Assembly: GCA_028288395.1 (NCBI GenBank)
Contig: JAQBNV010000070.1
Coordinates: 1-15,119, forward strand
DNA from: Adhaeribacter sp.
GTDB taxonomy: Bacteria > Bacteroidota > Bacteroidia > Cytophagales > Hymenobacteraceae
Length of the DNA: 15,119 nucleotides
Reading direction: 5' to 3'
A program made the position numbers and the translations under genes. Under the pieces are notes generated by a model. The model saw nothing but the letters and a program-made list of their open reading frames with translations, did no database searches and was not told the origin of the DNA. Below are positions 7,275 through 15,119 of the stretch, in pieces (the stretch's first letter is position 1; the number at the start of each line of letters is the position of its first letter).

Positions 7275-7580
7275 TCAAACTTTAATTTCCACATCAACAC
7301 CACTTGGCAATTCCAGCTTCATTAAAGCATCTACTGTTTTAGAACTGGTTGAATATATATCAACCAATCTCTTATAAGTACACAACTGAAATTGTTCCCG
7401 TGCTTTTTTATTAACGTGAGGCGACCGCAGTACGGTAAAGATATCTTTTTCCGTTGGTAAAGGAATTGGGCCACTAACAATAGCACCGGTTGTCTTTACA
7501 GCTTTCACAATCTTCTCAGCAGACTTATCTACTAAATTGTGATCGTAAGATTTCAATTTAATTCTGATTTTTTGGTTCAT
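7275..7580 (-). CDS. rpsJ: Small subunit ribosomal protein S10 / NusE (uS10)
   Basis: The 101-aa protein matches S10 along its length: [42 protein letters not shown] and [20 protein letters not shown]10 is part of the 30S head; the same protein, as NusE, links NusB and NusG to RNA polymerase in antitermination and transcription-translation coupling. It begins ten bases after the fusA terminal stop and is the last gene of the str unit, being cut off from rplC by a terminator. Its stop, TGA, is the only one of its kind among the complete genes here. Confidence 0.97.
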   Translation of the reverse strand: MNQKIRIKLKSYDHNLVDKSAEKIVKAVKTTGAIVSGPIPLPTEKDIFTVLRSPHVNKKAREQFQLCTYKRLVDIYSTSSKTVDALMKLELPSGVDVEIKV

Positions 7581-7590
7581 TATTTTAAGA

Positions 7591-8316
7591 CTATTTTCCT
7601 GTACCTTTTACTTTAGCTACAATTCCTTCTGCCAGGTTATTTGGCACTTGTTCGTAATGATCAAATGTTAAGTTGGCTGTTGCCCGACCAGAAGTTAAGG
7701 TTCTAAGGTCTGTTACATATCCAAACAATTCAGATAATGGAACATCTGCTTTAATAACCTGAGATCCTGCCTTTGTATCCATACCCTTCATAATGCCTCT
7801 GCGCCGGTTCAGGTCACCTGTAACTGGTCCGGTATATTCATCTGGCGTCAGAACTTCTATTGCCATAATGGGCTCCAGTAATTTGGGAGAGCACTTACGT
7901 GCTGCTTCCCGGAATCCTTGACGGGCCGCTAATTCAAATGATAAAGCATCAGAGTCAACTTCGTGATAAGAACCATGGAACAGACGTACGCGCATAGATT
8001 CGATAGGGAATCCTGCTAATACACCATCTTTCATTGATTCTTCAAAGCCTTTTTGAATAGCCGGTATAAATTCTTTTGGAATTACCCCACCTACAATGCC
8101 ATTTACAAATTCTAGTCCTGGTTTACCATCGGCACGTGGTCCTATTTCAAAAACAATATCTCCATATTTACCACGACCACCAGATTGCTTCTTATAAGTT
8201 TCGCGGTGTTCTATTGTAGAAGTAATAGCTTCTTTGTAAGCTAACTGTGGAGCACCTTGGTTAATTTCTACCTTGAACTCTCTTTTAATGCGGTCCATGA
8301 TAATTTCCTGGTGCAA
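7591..8316 (-). CDS. fusA: Carboxy-terminal EF-G fragment after the in-frame stop
   Basis: These 241 codons continue the EF-G frame immediately after the internal TAA. The first codon is TTG (Leu459 of the full frame), a possible but weak start; the first ATG is at 8298 (codon 465). The segment holds the second half of domain III ([17 protein letters not shown]), domain IV with [14 protein letters not shown] and the tip loop HEVDSDA at full-frame residues 576-582, and domain V ending with [15 protein letters not shown] and FDHYEQVP. All family motifs are intact. An AGAGGA lies nine bases before the TTG, so reinitiation is conceivable. A free fragment lacking the GTPase domain should not act alone. 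Confidence 0.6.
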   Translation of the reverse strand: MHQEIIMDRIKREFKVEINQGAPQLAYKEAITSTIEHRETYKKQSGGRGKYGDIVFEIGPRADGKPGLEFVNGIVGGVIPKEFIPAIQKGFEESMKDGVLAGFPIESMRVRLFHGSYHEVDSDALSFELAARQGFREAARKCSPKLLEPIMAIEVLTPDEYTGPVTGDLNRRRGIMKGMDTKAGSQVIKADVPLSELFGYVTDLRTLTSGRATANLTFDHYEQVPNNLAEGIVAKVKGTGK

Positions 8317-9690
8317 TTAGCCCATTCCTCTCAGGATGGTTTGTCCTGTTTCCTGGTCGGTATGTACGAGTAAGGTTGGATCTTCTTCTACCAATTTACC
8401 TATCGCCATACCCATTTTATCTGCATCAGCCTGGGTTTTAGGTTCTATCGCATAACCAATTACTGGTTCCGGAAAAACCATTGATTCCAGTACTATTTTA
8501 GCATTCTGATCACATAATGTATCGCCGGTTTTAATATCTTTAAAACCTACTACTGCACCAATATCGCCTGCGCCTAATCTGTCAATAGCATTTTGCTTAT
8601 TGGCATGCATTTGGAAAATCCGGGATATCCGCTCTTTATTTCCTGACCGGGTATTAAACACATAGGATCCTGACTCCAACACACCGGAATAAGCGCGAAT
8701 AAAGCAAAGACGTCCTACATAGGGGTCAGTAGCAATTTTAAATGCTAAAGCTGCGAATGGTTCAGTTTCCGATGGTTTACGGGCAACTTCAGCTCCTGTA
8801 TCAGGATTAGTACCTATAATGCTTTCTTTATCTAAAGGAGAAGGACACAAAGCCATTACATAATCTAGCATGGTTTGTACACCTTTGTTTTTAAAGGAAG
8901 AACCGCATAACATGGGCACTATAGCCATGTCGATAGTAGCCTTACGCAATGCATTCATGATTTCTTCTTCCGTGATCGATTCTGGATCATCGAAATATTT
9001 TTCCATTAATGACTCATCGTAATCAGCTACGGCTTCCAATAATTTTTCCCGGTATTCTGTAGCTTCTTCGAGCATATCATCCGGAATGGGTACTTCGGTA
9101 AAGGTCATCCCTTTATCTTCTTCATTCCAAACGATTCCGCGGAAGTTTACCAAATCAACTACTCCTTTGAAATCATCTTCTGCACCAATTGGTAATTGTA
9201 ATGCCACTGCATTACTGCCTAACATTTCTTTTACCTGTTTTACAACAGCTAAGAAGTCAGCGCCGGAACGGTCCATTTTATTTACGAAACCAATACGGGC
9301 TACACTATAATTATTAGCTAAGCGCCAGTTTGTTTCTGATTGTGGCTCTACGCCATCAACCGCACTAAATAAGAATACCAAACCATCTAATACGCGCAGA
9401 GAGCGGTTTACCTCTACGGTAAAATCCACGTGTCCTGGTGTATCGATAATATTTATATGGTAAGTGTTATTTTTATATTTCCAATCAACGGTTACTGCGG
9501 CTGAAGTAATGGTAATACCACGCTCCTGCTCCTGCTCCATCCAGTCTGTGGTTGCAGCGCCATCATGAACTTCTCCTAATTTATGGCTTGCACCAGTATA
9601 ATAAAGGATGCGCTCCGTGGTAGTGGTTTTACCAGCATCAATGTGCGCAGCTATACCTATATTTCTTGTATATTTTAAATCGCGTGCCAT
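8317..9690 (-). CDS. fusA: Amino-terminal EF-G fragment up to the in-frame stop
   Basis: As written, translation from the ATG at 9690 gives 457 residues ending ILRGMG. This covers the GTP-binding domain with all G motifs, switch I ([15 protein letters not shown]), domain II and the first half of domain III. Domains IV and V, needed for tRNA movement, are missing. The break falls inside a conserved domain III motif, not at a domain border, so a stable stand-alone product is unlikely. It starts six bases after rpsG. Confidence 0.65.
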   Translation of the reverse strand: MARDLKYTRNIGIAAHIDAGKTTTTERILYYTGASHKLGEVHDGAATTDWMEQEQERGITITSAAVTVDWKYKNNTYHINIIDTPGHVDFTVEVNRSLRVLDGLVFLFSAVDGVEPQSETNWRLANNYSVARIGFVNKMDRSGADFLAVVKQVKEMLGSNAVALQLPIGAEDDFKGVVDLVNFRGIVWNEEDKGMTFTEVPIPDDMLEEATEYREKLLEAVADYDESLMEKYFDDPESITEEEIMNALRKATIDMAIVPMLCGSSFKNKGVQTMLDYVMALCPSPLDKESIIGTNPDTGAEVARKPSETEPFAALAFKIATDPYVGRLCFIRAYSGVLESGSYVFNTRSGNKERISRIFQMHANKQNAIDRLGAGDIGAVVGFKDIKTGDTLCDQNAKIVLESMVFPEPVIGYAIEPKTQADADKMGMAIGKLVEEDPTLLVHTDQETGQTILRGMG

Positions 9691-9696
9691 TTATAA

Positions 9697-10164
9697 TTAG
9701 AATCTAAAATGTGAGAATGCCTTATTGGCTTCTGCCATTCTATGTGTATCGTCTTTTTTCTTTACTGCGGCACCTTCACCTTTGGCAGCGGCAATTATTT
9801 CACCAGCTAATTTATCGGTCATGGTTTTTTCCCCACGCTTTCTAGCATAAAGAATCATCCATTTGATACCCAAAGATATTTTCCGGTCTGGTCTTACTTC
9901 CGTAGGCACCTGAAATGTTGCACCACCTACCCGCCGACTTTTTACTTCGACGCCAGGCATGATGTTGTTTAGGGCTTTTCTCCAGGTTTCTAAACCATTT
10001 TCTTTTGTCCGTTTCTCCACTGCTTCGCATGCATCGTAAAAAATATTGTAAGCAATACTTTTTTTACCATCGTACATCAGGTAGTTTACAAACCGGGTTA
10101 CCAAAGTTTCTTTATACTTTGGATCGGGAAGAAGAATTCTATTTTTAGGTTTTGCTTTTCTCAT
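9697..10164 (-). CDS. rpsG: Small subunit ribosomal protein S7 (uS7)
   Basis: The 155-aa protein has the S7 start [17 protein letters not shown] and the core segments [40 protein letters not shown] and the terminal [19 protein letters not shown]7 nucleates assembly of the 30S head and lies near the E and P sites. The frame is open upstream to 10212, inside rpsL, but the family start is the ATG at 10164. That leaves 16 bases after the rpsL stop. Length equals the short form of S7 (about 156 aa). TAA stop. Confidence 0.97.
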   Translation of the reverse strand: MRKAKPKNRILLPDPKYKETLVTRFVNYLMYDGKKSIAYNIFYDACEAVEKRTKENGLETWRKALNNIMPGVEVKSRRVGGATFQVPTEVRPDRKISLGIKWMILYARKRGEKTMTDKLAGEIIAAAKGEGAAVKKKDDTHRMAEANKAFSHFRF

Positions 10165-10180
10165 TATTTCAACTGTATTA

Positions 10181-10606
10181 TTATTTCTTCTTAGCTGGAG
10201 CACCTTTACCACCTTTGGTAGCAGCTACTTGTCCTGGTTTCGGACGTTTTGCTCCGTATTTTGATCTGCGTTGAAGTCTGCCACTAACGCCAGCGGTATC
10301 TAACGCCCCACGTATAATGTGGTAACGAACCCCTGGTAAGTCTTTAACCCGGCCGCCTCTTATCAGCACAATTGAGTGCTCTTGTAAGTTATGACCTTCA
10401 CCCGGTATGTAAGCGTTTACCTCTTTCCCATTTGTTAAGCGCACACGTGCAACTTTACGCATAGCGGAATTAGGTTTCTTAGGGGTTGTTGTATAAACCC
10501 TGGTGCACACCCCTCGTCTCTGTGGACAAGAATCTAAGGCTGGAGATTTTGATTTGGTGGTCAGTTTCTCTCTGCCTTTTCGTACTAATTGTTGTATAGT
10601 AGGCAT
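10181..10606 (-). CDS. rpsL: Small subunit ribosomal protein S12 (uS12)
   Basis: The 141-aa protein begins [15 protein letters not shown] and contains [20 protein letters not shown] and [20 protein letters not shown]. The Lys residues equivalent to E. coli positions 42/43 and 87/88 are present, so no classical streptomycin-resistance change is visible. The Asp after the second Lys, modified by RimO in E. coli, is also kept. S12 sits at the decoding centre. The Ala/Lys/Gly-rich tail ([11 protein letters not shown]) makes it longer than the 124-aa E. coli form. It is the first gene of the str operon, about 46 bases downstream of a -7 element. Confidence 0.97.
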   Translation of the reverse strand: MPTIQQLVRKGREKLTTKSKSPALDSCPQRRGVCTRVYTTTPKKPNSAMRKVARVRLTNGKEVNAYIPGEGHNLQEHSIVLIRGGRVKDLPGVRYHIIRGALDTAGVSGRLQRRSKYGAKRPKPGQVAATKGGKGAPAKKK

Positions 10607-10651
10607 TTACTAAATTTTTATAGGAATTCTTCTTCTCAAAATTTTGGTCTG

Positions 10652-10682
10652 CAAAGGTATAAATTATCTTTTGCAAAATCAA
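10652..10682 (-). promoter_or_regulatory. Promoter of the str operon
   Basis: In the 96-bp gap between the DUF3467 gene and rpsL the minus strand reads TTG (10680-10682), 20 bases, then TACCTTTG (10652-10659), matching the Bacteroidota pattern TTG-N19-21-TAnnTTTG. The predicted leader is roughly 40 bases. A 10-base palindrome TTTTGCAAAA lies between the two elements (10669-10678). I see no terminator hairpin in this gap, so transcripts from rpoBC may also run into rpsL. Confidence 0.7.
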
Positions 10683-10702
10683 TGTTTATTTTATTTAATT
10701 AA

Positions 10703-11023
10703 TTAAGCTTCACCTATATTGCCCCCAAAATTCATGGGAAAACTTGGCTCCTGGTAGGTTTGCTTAATATCACCGTAGCTTTCTTCAAACCGGCGGATGT
10801 TATCCGCCAGAGCCGCTAACAAACGTTTAGCGTGCTCTGGCGTAATAACTATTCTGGCTTTTACTTTGGCTTTCGGAATACCCGGCATTAACCGGATAAA
10901 ATCAATGACAAACTCACTATTAGAGTGTGCTATCATGGCCAGATTTGCATATTCGCCTTCTGCAATTTCCTCGCTCAGCTCTATGTTTATCTGGTTTTCC
11001 TGGGCTACTGGTTCTTTCGCCAT
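10703..11023 (-). CDS. DUF3467 family protein of unknown function
   Basis: This 106-aa acidic protein fits the DUF3467 family by its length and by the segments YANLAMIAHSNSEFVIDF, RLMPGIPKAKVKARIVITPEHAKRLLAAL and DNIRRFEESYG. There is no signal peptide, membrane segment or cysteine, so it is probably cytoplasmic. The function is not known. The ATG lies one base after the rpoC stop, so it is almost certainly cotranscribed and perhaps translationally coupled with rpoC. This location, between rpoC and rpsL, is shared with other Bacteroidota as far as I recall and suggests a link to transcription or translation; that link is inference. Confidence 0.85.
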   Translation of the reverse strand: MAKEPVAQENQINIELSEEIAEGEYANLAMIAHSNSEFVIDFIRLMPGIPKAKVKARIVITPEHAKRLLAALADNIRRFEESYGDIKQTYQEPSFPMNFGGNIGEA

Positions 11024-11024
11024 C

Positions 11025-14000
11025 CTATTTATTCTGTAATTCCGTTTGTCTTGCTTTTGTAGCGGCCTTTGAAGCTAACAAACTATCATATTCGTCCTGA
11101 GACCCTACAATCAATTTGGTATATTCACGCAGACCTGTTCCAGCTGGTATTAAATGACCTACAATTACGTTCTCTTTCAAGCCCAGTAATTCATCGGCCT
11201 TACCTCTGATTGCAGCTTCGCTCAATACTTTCGTTGTTTCCTGGAAGGAAGCAGCGGAGATAAAGCTTTGCGTACCTAAGGAAGCCTGAGTGATACCTTG
11301 TAAAGTTGGACGTGAAACAGACGGTTGTGCATCTCTAACCGATACTATGCGCATATCGCGGCGTTTCAGACTCGAGTTTTCGTCCCGCAATCTTCTAGCC
11401 GTTACAATTTGTCCTGGCTTCAGGTTCGTTGATTCTCCGGCATCCTCTACTACTTTCATGTCGATGATCATATCATTTTCTTCCATGAAAGTAACTTTGT
11501 CTACCACCTGGTTTTCCAGGAACGAAGTATCACCCGGATCGATTACAACTACTTTCTGCATCATCTGGCGAACAACCACTTCAATATGCTTGTCGTTAAT
11601 CTTCACCCCTTGCAAACGGTATACTTCCTGTATCTCATTTACCAAGTATTCCTGCACGGCTCCCGGCCCCTGAATGTTCAGGATATCGTTCGGAGTAATA
11701 GCGCCATCGGATAAAGGCATACCGGCCCGGATAAAGTCATTATCCTGTACCAGAATGTGTTTAGACAAAGGCACCATATATTTCTTTTTCACCCCGTCTT
11801 TCGACTCGATATAGATTTCCCGGTTACCACGTTTGATACCGCCGTATGTTACCACACCGTCGATTTCACTCACGACTGCCGGGTTAGAGGGATTCCGGGC
11901 TTCAAATAATTCCGTTACCCGGGGCAGACCACCCGTAATATCACGGGTTTTACCTATGGCACGCGGAATTTTTGCTAAAATCTGACCTGCACTGATTTTT
12001 TCACCATCCTCTACGGTTAAGTGAGCTCCTACCGGTATATTATACCCTTTTTGCTCATCGTTTCGGGCCCGCACCACATTGGATGGATTTTGGGTTTTAT
12101 CTTTGGTTTCGATAATAACTTTTTCACGGTGACCGGTTTGTTCATCCGATTCCTCGCGGTAAGTAATACCTTCAATCAGCGCTTCGTATTCAATAGCACC
12201 ATCATATTCTGAGAGAATAACCGCATTATACGGGTCCCAAACGCAAATTTCATCGCCTTTAGTAACTGCTTGGCCATCTTCTACCATCAGGAAAGAACCG
12301 TATGGTACGTGGTTGCTGATTAATACCTTGCCGGTACTTGGTTCCACAACCCGAACTTCGCCGGAACGTCCCATTACTACTCTAACCGGCGTACCTTCAT
12401 TATTAACGGTTTCAATGGTCCGCACATCTTCAAACTCAATGTTACCACCAAATTTAGCCCGTATCGCAGCATCTACCGCAATGTTTGACGCGGTACCACC
12501 CACGTGGAAGGTACGTAACGTTAACTGGGTTCCTGGTTCTCCAATGGACTGCGCCGCAATAACACCTACCGCTTCGCCTTTCTGCACCATTCTACCGGAA
12601 GCCAGGTTACGGCCGTAGCATTTGCCACAAATACCGCGTTTACTTTCGCAGGTCAATACCGAACGAATTTCCACGCTTTCGATACTAGTAGCATCTATGC
12701 GCTTGGTTATCTCTTCGGTTATCTCACCACCAGCTTCCAGAATTATTTCATTCGTTATCGGATCGATAATATCATGTACCCCTACCCGGCCTAAAATCCT
12801 TTCGGACAGTGACTCTACAATATCTTCATTATCTTTCAGGGCACTAACTTCCAATCCTCTGAGGGTACCGCAGTCGTTCTCGTTTACAATTACGTCCTGC
12901 GACACATCTACTAAACGACGGGTTAAATAACCCGCATCCGCTGTTTTCAAGGCTGTATCAGCCAGACCTTTACGGGCACCGTGGGTAGAAATAAAATACT
13001 CAATTACATCTAATCCTTCTTTGAAGTTAGAAAGAATCGGGTTTTCAATAATTTCTCCTACCGAACCTTGTAACGATTTCTGCGGCTTGGCCATCAGACC
13101 CCGCATACCACCTAACTGACGAATTTGCTCACGGGAACCACGGGCACCGGAGTGCATCATCATGTAGATAGAGTTAAACCCTTGATCATCTTTTTCCAGA
13201 CGGCCCATCAGGGTTTCGGTAATCTGGTTGTTGATCCGAGTCCAGATATCAATTACCTGGTTGTAACGCTCGTTATCAGTAATCAGACCCATCGAGTAGT
13301 TCGCCCAAACCGCGTCTACATCTTTTTTAGCCTGGCCAACCAGAATATCCTTTTCTTTCGGAATAACAATATCACCCAAGCCCATTGACAAACCGCCTTT
13401 AAAAGCTGATTGGAAACCTAAGGTTTTGATATCGTCTAGAAATTGAGCTGTACGCGCCATTCCCGTTACCTTAAATACACGGGAGATAATCTGCTGTAAC
13501 TTTTTCTTTGTTAACAACTCATCCACGAAACCAACTTCTTCCGGCACGAACTGGTTGAACAACACGCGACCTGCAACCGTTTCGATTACTTTGGTTACGA
13601 TTTGCTCATCTTCGTCCATTATCTTGGTTCTTACCTTGATAAAGGCATGTTTAGATAAACGGCCTTCATTAATGGCTATTACAACTTCTTCCGCACTATA
13701 GAACGACATGCCTTCACCGGCAATGGTTTCATTTTCGGTAGAACGTTTGCCTTTGGTAACATAATATAGACCCAAAACCATGTCTTGCGATGGCACTGCA
13801 ATAGGTGCACCGTTGGCTGGGTTCAGGATATTATGCGAAGCCAGCATCAGCATAGAGGCTTCCAGGATAGCTGCCGGCCCCAGGGGAACGTGCACCGCCA
13901 TCTGGTCACCGTCAAAGTCAGCGTTAAAGGCTGTACATACTAATGGGTGTAACTGAATCGCTTTACCTTCGATTAGGCGGGGCTGGAAAGCCTGGATACC

Positions 14001-15119
14001 TAAACGGTGAAGGGTTGGCGCCCTGTTTAGTAGTACTGGGTGACCTTTCAGAACATTCTCCAGAATATCCCATACTACTGCATCTTTCCGATCTACTATT
14101 TTCTTCGCTGATTTAACGGTTTTAACAATTCCCCGCTCAATCAGTTTACGAATAATAAATGGTTTGAAAAGCTCAGCCGCCATGTTTTTAGGCAAACCAC
14201 ACTCGTGCAATTTCAGCTCTGGACCTACTACAATAACCGAACGACCAGAATAGTCAACCCGCTTACCTAATAAGTTCTGACGGAAACGGCCTTGCTTACC
14301 TTTCAGCATATCTGAAAGTGATTTTAAAGCCCTGTTACCTTCCGCACGAACGGCGTTTACTTTACGGGAGTTATCGAACAAGGAGTCAACAGCTTCCTGT
14401 AACATCCTTTTCTCGTTCCGTAAAATTACCTCTGGCGCTTTGATTTCGATTAGGCGTTTCAGACGGTTGTTCCGGATAATAACCCGCCGATATAAGTCAT
14501 TTAAGTCAGAAGTAGCAAAACGGCCACCATCCAAAGGCACTAACGGACGCAACTCGGGCGGAATAACAGGCACCATCCGGATAACCATCCACTCAGGCCG
14601 GTTTTCAATCCGGGTAGACGCATCCCGGAAAGCTTCTACTACCCGCAGGCGTTTTAAAGCTTCACCTTTCCGTTGTTGAGAGGTTTCGTGGGCGGCTGAG
14701 TAACGCAATTCGTAAGATAACTCATCGAGGTTGATGCGGTGCAATAATAATTCCAACGCATCCGCCCCCATTCTGGCGATGAACTTGTTTGGATCGGCAT
14801 TGTCCAGCAGCTGGTTTTCCCGGGGTAACTTATCGATCATATCCAGGTATTCATCTTCCGTTAAAAAGTCCAGGGTATTAACCCCGTCTTCGGCCAGAAT
14901 ACCCGGCTGTACCACTACGTACCGCTCGTAATAAATTATTTGGTCTAATTTTTTAGTAGGTAAACCAAGTAAATAGCCAATTTTATTTGGTAAGGATTTA
15001 AAATACCAAATATGTGCCACCGGCACTACCAATTCGATATGGCCCATGCGCTCGCGGCGTACTTTCTTCTCGGTAACTTCTACCCCGCAACGGTCGCAAA
15101 TGATGCCTTTATACCGTAT
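11025..15119 (-). CDS. rpoC: RNA polymerase beta' subunit, 5' end truncated by the window edge
   Basis: The window holds the last 1364 codons and the TAG stop; about 75 amino-terminal residues lie beyond the right edge. The frame is open to 15119, beginning [15 protein letters not shown], which contains the second cysteine pair of the amino-terminal zinc site. The catalytic NADFDGDQM motif, whose three Asp bind Mg2+, is encoded at 13899-13925. The second zinc site is complete: Cys750, 824, 831 and 834 of the visible part, with the same spacing as in E. coli. The bridge helix ([19 protein letters not shown]) and trigger loop region ([16 protein letters not shown]) are conserved. An ATG at 15047 is internal, not the start. 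No defect is seen. Confidence 0.98.
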   Translation of the reverse strand: MRYKGIICDRCGVEVTEKKVRRERMGHIELVVPVAHIWYFKSLPNKIGYLLGLPTKKLDQIIYYERYVVVQPGILAEDGVNTLDFLTEDEYLDMIDKLPRENQLLDNADPNKFIARMGADALELLLHRINLDELSYELRYSAAHETSQQRKGEALKRLRVVEAFRDASTRIENRPEWMVIRMVPVIPPELRPLVPLDGGRFATSDLNDLYRRVIIRNNRLKRLIEIKAPEVILRNEKRMLQEAVDSLFDNSRKVNAVRAEGNRALKSLSDMLKGKQGRFRQNLLGKRVDYSGRSVIVVGPELKLHECGLPKNMAAELFKPFIIRKLIERGIVKTVKSAKKIVDRKDAVVWDILENVLKGHPVLLNRAPTLHRLGIQAFQPRLIEGKAIQLHPLVCTAFNADFDGDQMAVHVPLGPAAILEASMLMLASHNILNPANGAPIAVPSQDMVLGLYYVTKGKRSTENETIAGEGMSFYSAEEVVIAINEGRLSKHAFIKVRTKIMDEDEQIVTKVIETVAGRVLFNQFVPEEVGFVDELLTKKKLQQIISRVFKVTGMARTAQFLDDIKTLGFQSAFKGGLSMGLGDIVIPKEKDILVGQAKKDVDAVWANYSMGLITDNERYNQVIDIWTRINNQITETLMGRLEKDDQGFNSIYMMMHSGARGSREQIRQLGGMRGLMAKPQKSLQGSVGEIIENPILSNFKEGLDVIEYFISTHGARKGLADTALKTADAGYLTRRLVDVSQDVIVNENDCGTLRGLEVSALKDNEDIVESLSERILGRVGVHDIIDPITNEIILEAGGEITEEITKRIDATSIESVEIRSVLTCESKRGICGKCYGRNLASGRMVQKGEAVGVIAAQSIGEPGTQLTLRTFHVGGTASNIAVDAAIRAKFGGNIEFEDVRTIETVNNEGTPVRVVMGRSGEVRVVEPSTGKVLISNHVPYGSFLMVEDGQAVTKGDEICVWDPYNAVILSEYDGAIEYEALIEGITYREESDEQTGHREKVIIETKDKTQNPSNVVRARNDEQKGYNIPVGAHLTVEDGEKISAGQILAKIPRAIGKTRDITGGLPRVTELFEARNPSNPAVVSEIDGVVTYGGIKRGNREIYIESKDGVKKKYMVPLSKHILVQDNDFIRAGMPLSDGAITPNDILNIQGPGAVQEYLVNEIQEVYRLQGVKINDKHIEVVVRQMMQKVVVIDPGDTSFLENQVVDKVTFMEENDMIIDMKVVEDAGESTNLKPGQIVTARRLRDENSSLKRRDMRIVSVRDAQPSVSRPTLQGITQASLGTQSFISAASFQETTKVLSEAAIRGKADELLGLKENVIVGHLIPAGTGLREYTKLIVGSQDEYDSLLASKAATKARQTELQNK

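Larger units (their letters stand above)
7591..9690 (-). pseudogene. fusA: Elongation factor G gene interrupted by an in-frame TAA
   Basis: Read through, this is a full-length EF-G of 699 codons plus a TAG stop, ending ten bases before rpsJ. EF-G is the GTPase that moves tRNA and mRNA through the ribosome after peptide bond formation and helps RRF recycle ribosomes. G-domain motifs are complete: AHIDAGKTT (15-23), DTPGH (83-87), NKMD (137-140), GSSFKNKG (263-270). Codon 458 (plus-strand 8317-8319) is TAA, in place of the near-invariant Glu of GMGELH in domain III. There is no frame change or length change. A single G-to-T change in GAA accounts for it. It is either a sequencing error or a true nonsense mutation; the rest shows no decay. 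If the stop is an error, treat this as one intact fusA. Confidence 0.85.

Noticed and set aside
8317..8319. Reassignment of TAA to Glu as the explanation for the fusA stop
   Set aside because: TAA ends most of the complete genes in the window (for example rpsL, rpsG, rplC, rplB, rpsC and rpsH) at the expected family length, so it is a normal stop here.
8300..8345. A programmed frameshift in fusA
   Set aside because: The sequence before and after the stop is in the same frame, with exactly one codon replaced; no slippery heptamer is present and none is needed.
10165..10212. Longer amino terminus for S7 starting at 10212
   Set aside because: It would overlap the rpsL end and adds 16 unrelated residues before the universal [17 protein letters not shown] start.
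10479..10682. Small minus-strand frame overlapping the start of rpsL
   Set aside because: It runs through the promoter region and the rpsL start in another frame, has no family features, and would start upstream of the predicted promoter.
11290..14931. Several plus-strand open frames of 60-130 codons opposite rpoC
   Set aside because: They are antisense shadows of a long conserved gene, with no recognisable domains and no promoter or spacing that supports them.
11025..15047. rpoC beginning at the ATG at 15047
   Set aside because: The frame is open to the window edge and encodes the zinc-site CDRCGVEV sequence upstream, so this ATG is an internal Met in the RERMGHIEL segment.

Overview
The window is a block of translation and transcription housekeeping genes, all on the minus strand, so transcription runs from high to low coordinates. 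In transcription order: rpoC (5' end cut by the window edge), a DUF3467 gene, rpsL, rpsG, fusA, rpsJ, then rplC-rplD-rplW-rplB-rpsS-rplV-rpsC-rplP-rpmC-rpsQ-rplN-rplX-rplE-rpsN-rpsH and the start of rplF (3' end cut by the window edge). This fuses the tail of the rpoBC unit, the str operon (without tuf), the S10 operon and the first half of the spc operon. No mobile element, tRNA, rRNA or CRISPR array was seen, and no credible plus-strand gene.

The organism is almost certainly a member of Bacteroidota. Evidence: an rpoC/DUF3467/rpsL junction, tuf missing after fusA, TAnnTTTG-type -7 promoter elements in front of rpsL and rplC, A/T-rich start regions that mostly lack Shine-Dalgarno sequences, and protein sequences of Bacteroidota type. 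An Arg/Asp/Gly-rich tail on S3 and the moderate G+C content suggest Cytophagales, perhaps Hymenobacteraceae; that finer placement is inference.

Layout. 11025-15119 encodes RNA polymerase beta', followed after one base by the DUF3467 gene (10703-11023). A 96-bp gap holds the rpsL promoter. The str genes (rpsL, rpsG, fusA, rpsJ; 7275-10606) end at a clear intrinsic terminator (7220-7249). The next 120 bp hold a new promoter and a leader hairpin for rplC, which starts a tightly packed ribosomal protein operon running to the left edge. Gaps there are mostly 0-25 bp, except for 80 bp before rpsH, which contain a possible internal promoter and another hairpin.

The outstanding anomaly is in fusA. 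The elongation factor G frame is interrupted by an in-frame TAA at codon 458, exactly where the nearly invariant Glu of the GMGELH motif in domain III should be. Both sides remain in the same frame and look fully conserved, and the total length (699 codons before the terminal stop) is normal. A single G-to-T change from GAA explains it. It is either a sequencing or assembly error, a very recent nonsense mutation, or, less likely, a functional split or recoded gene. Everything else is an orderly, intact ribosomal protein cluster.
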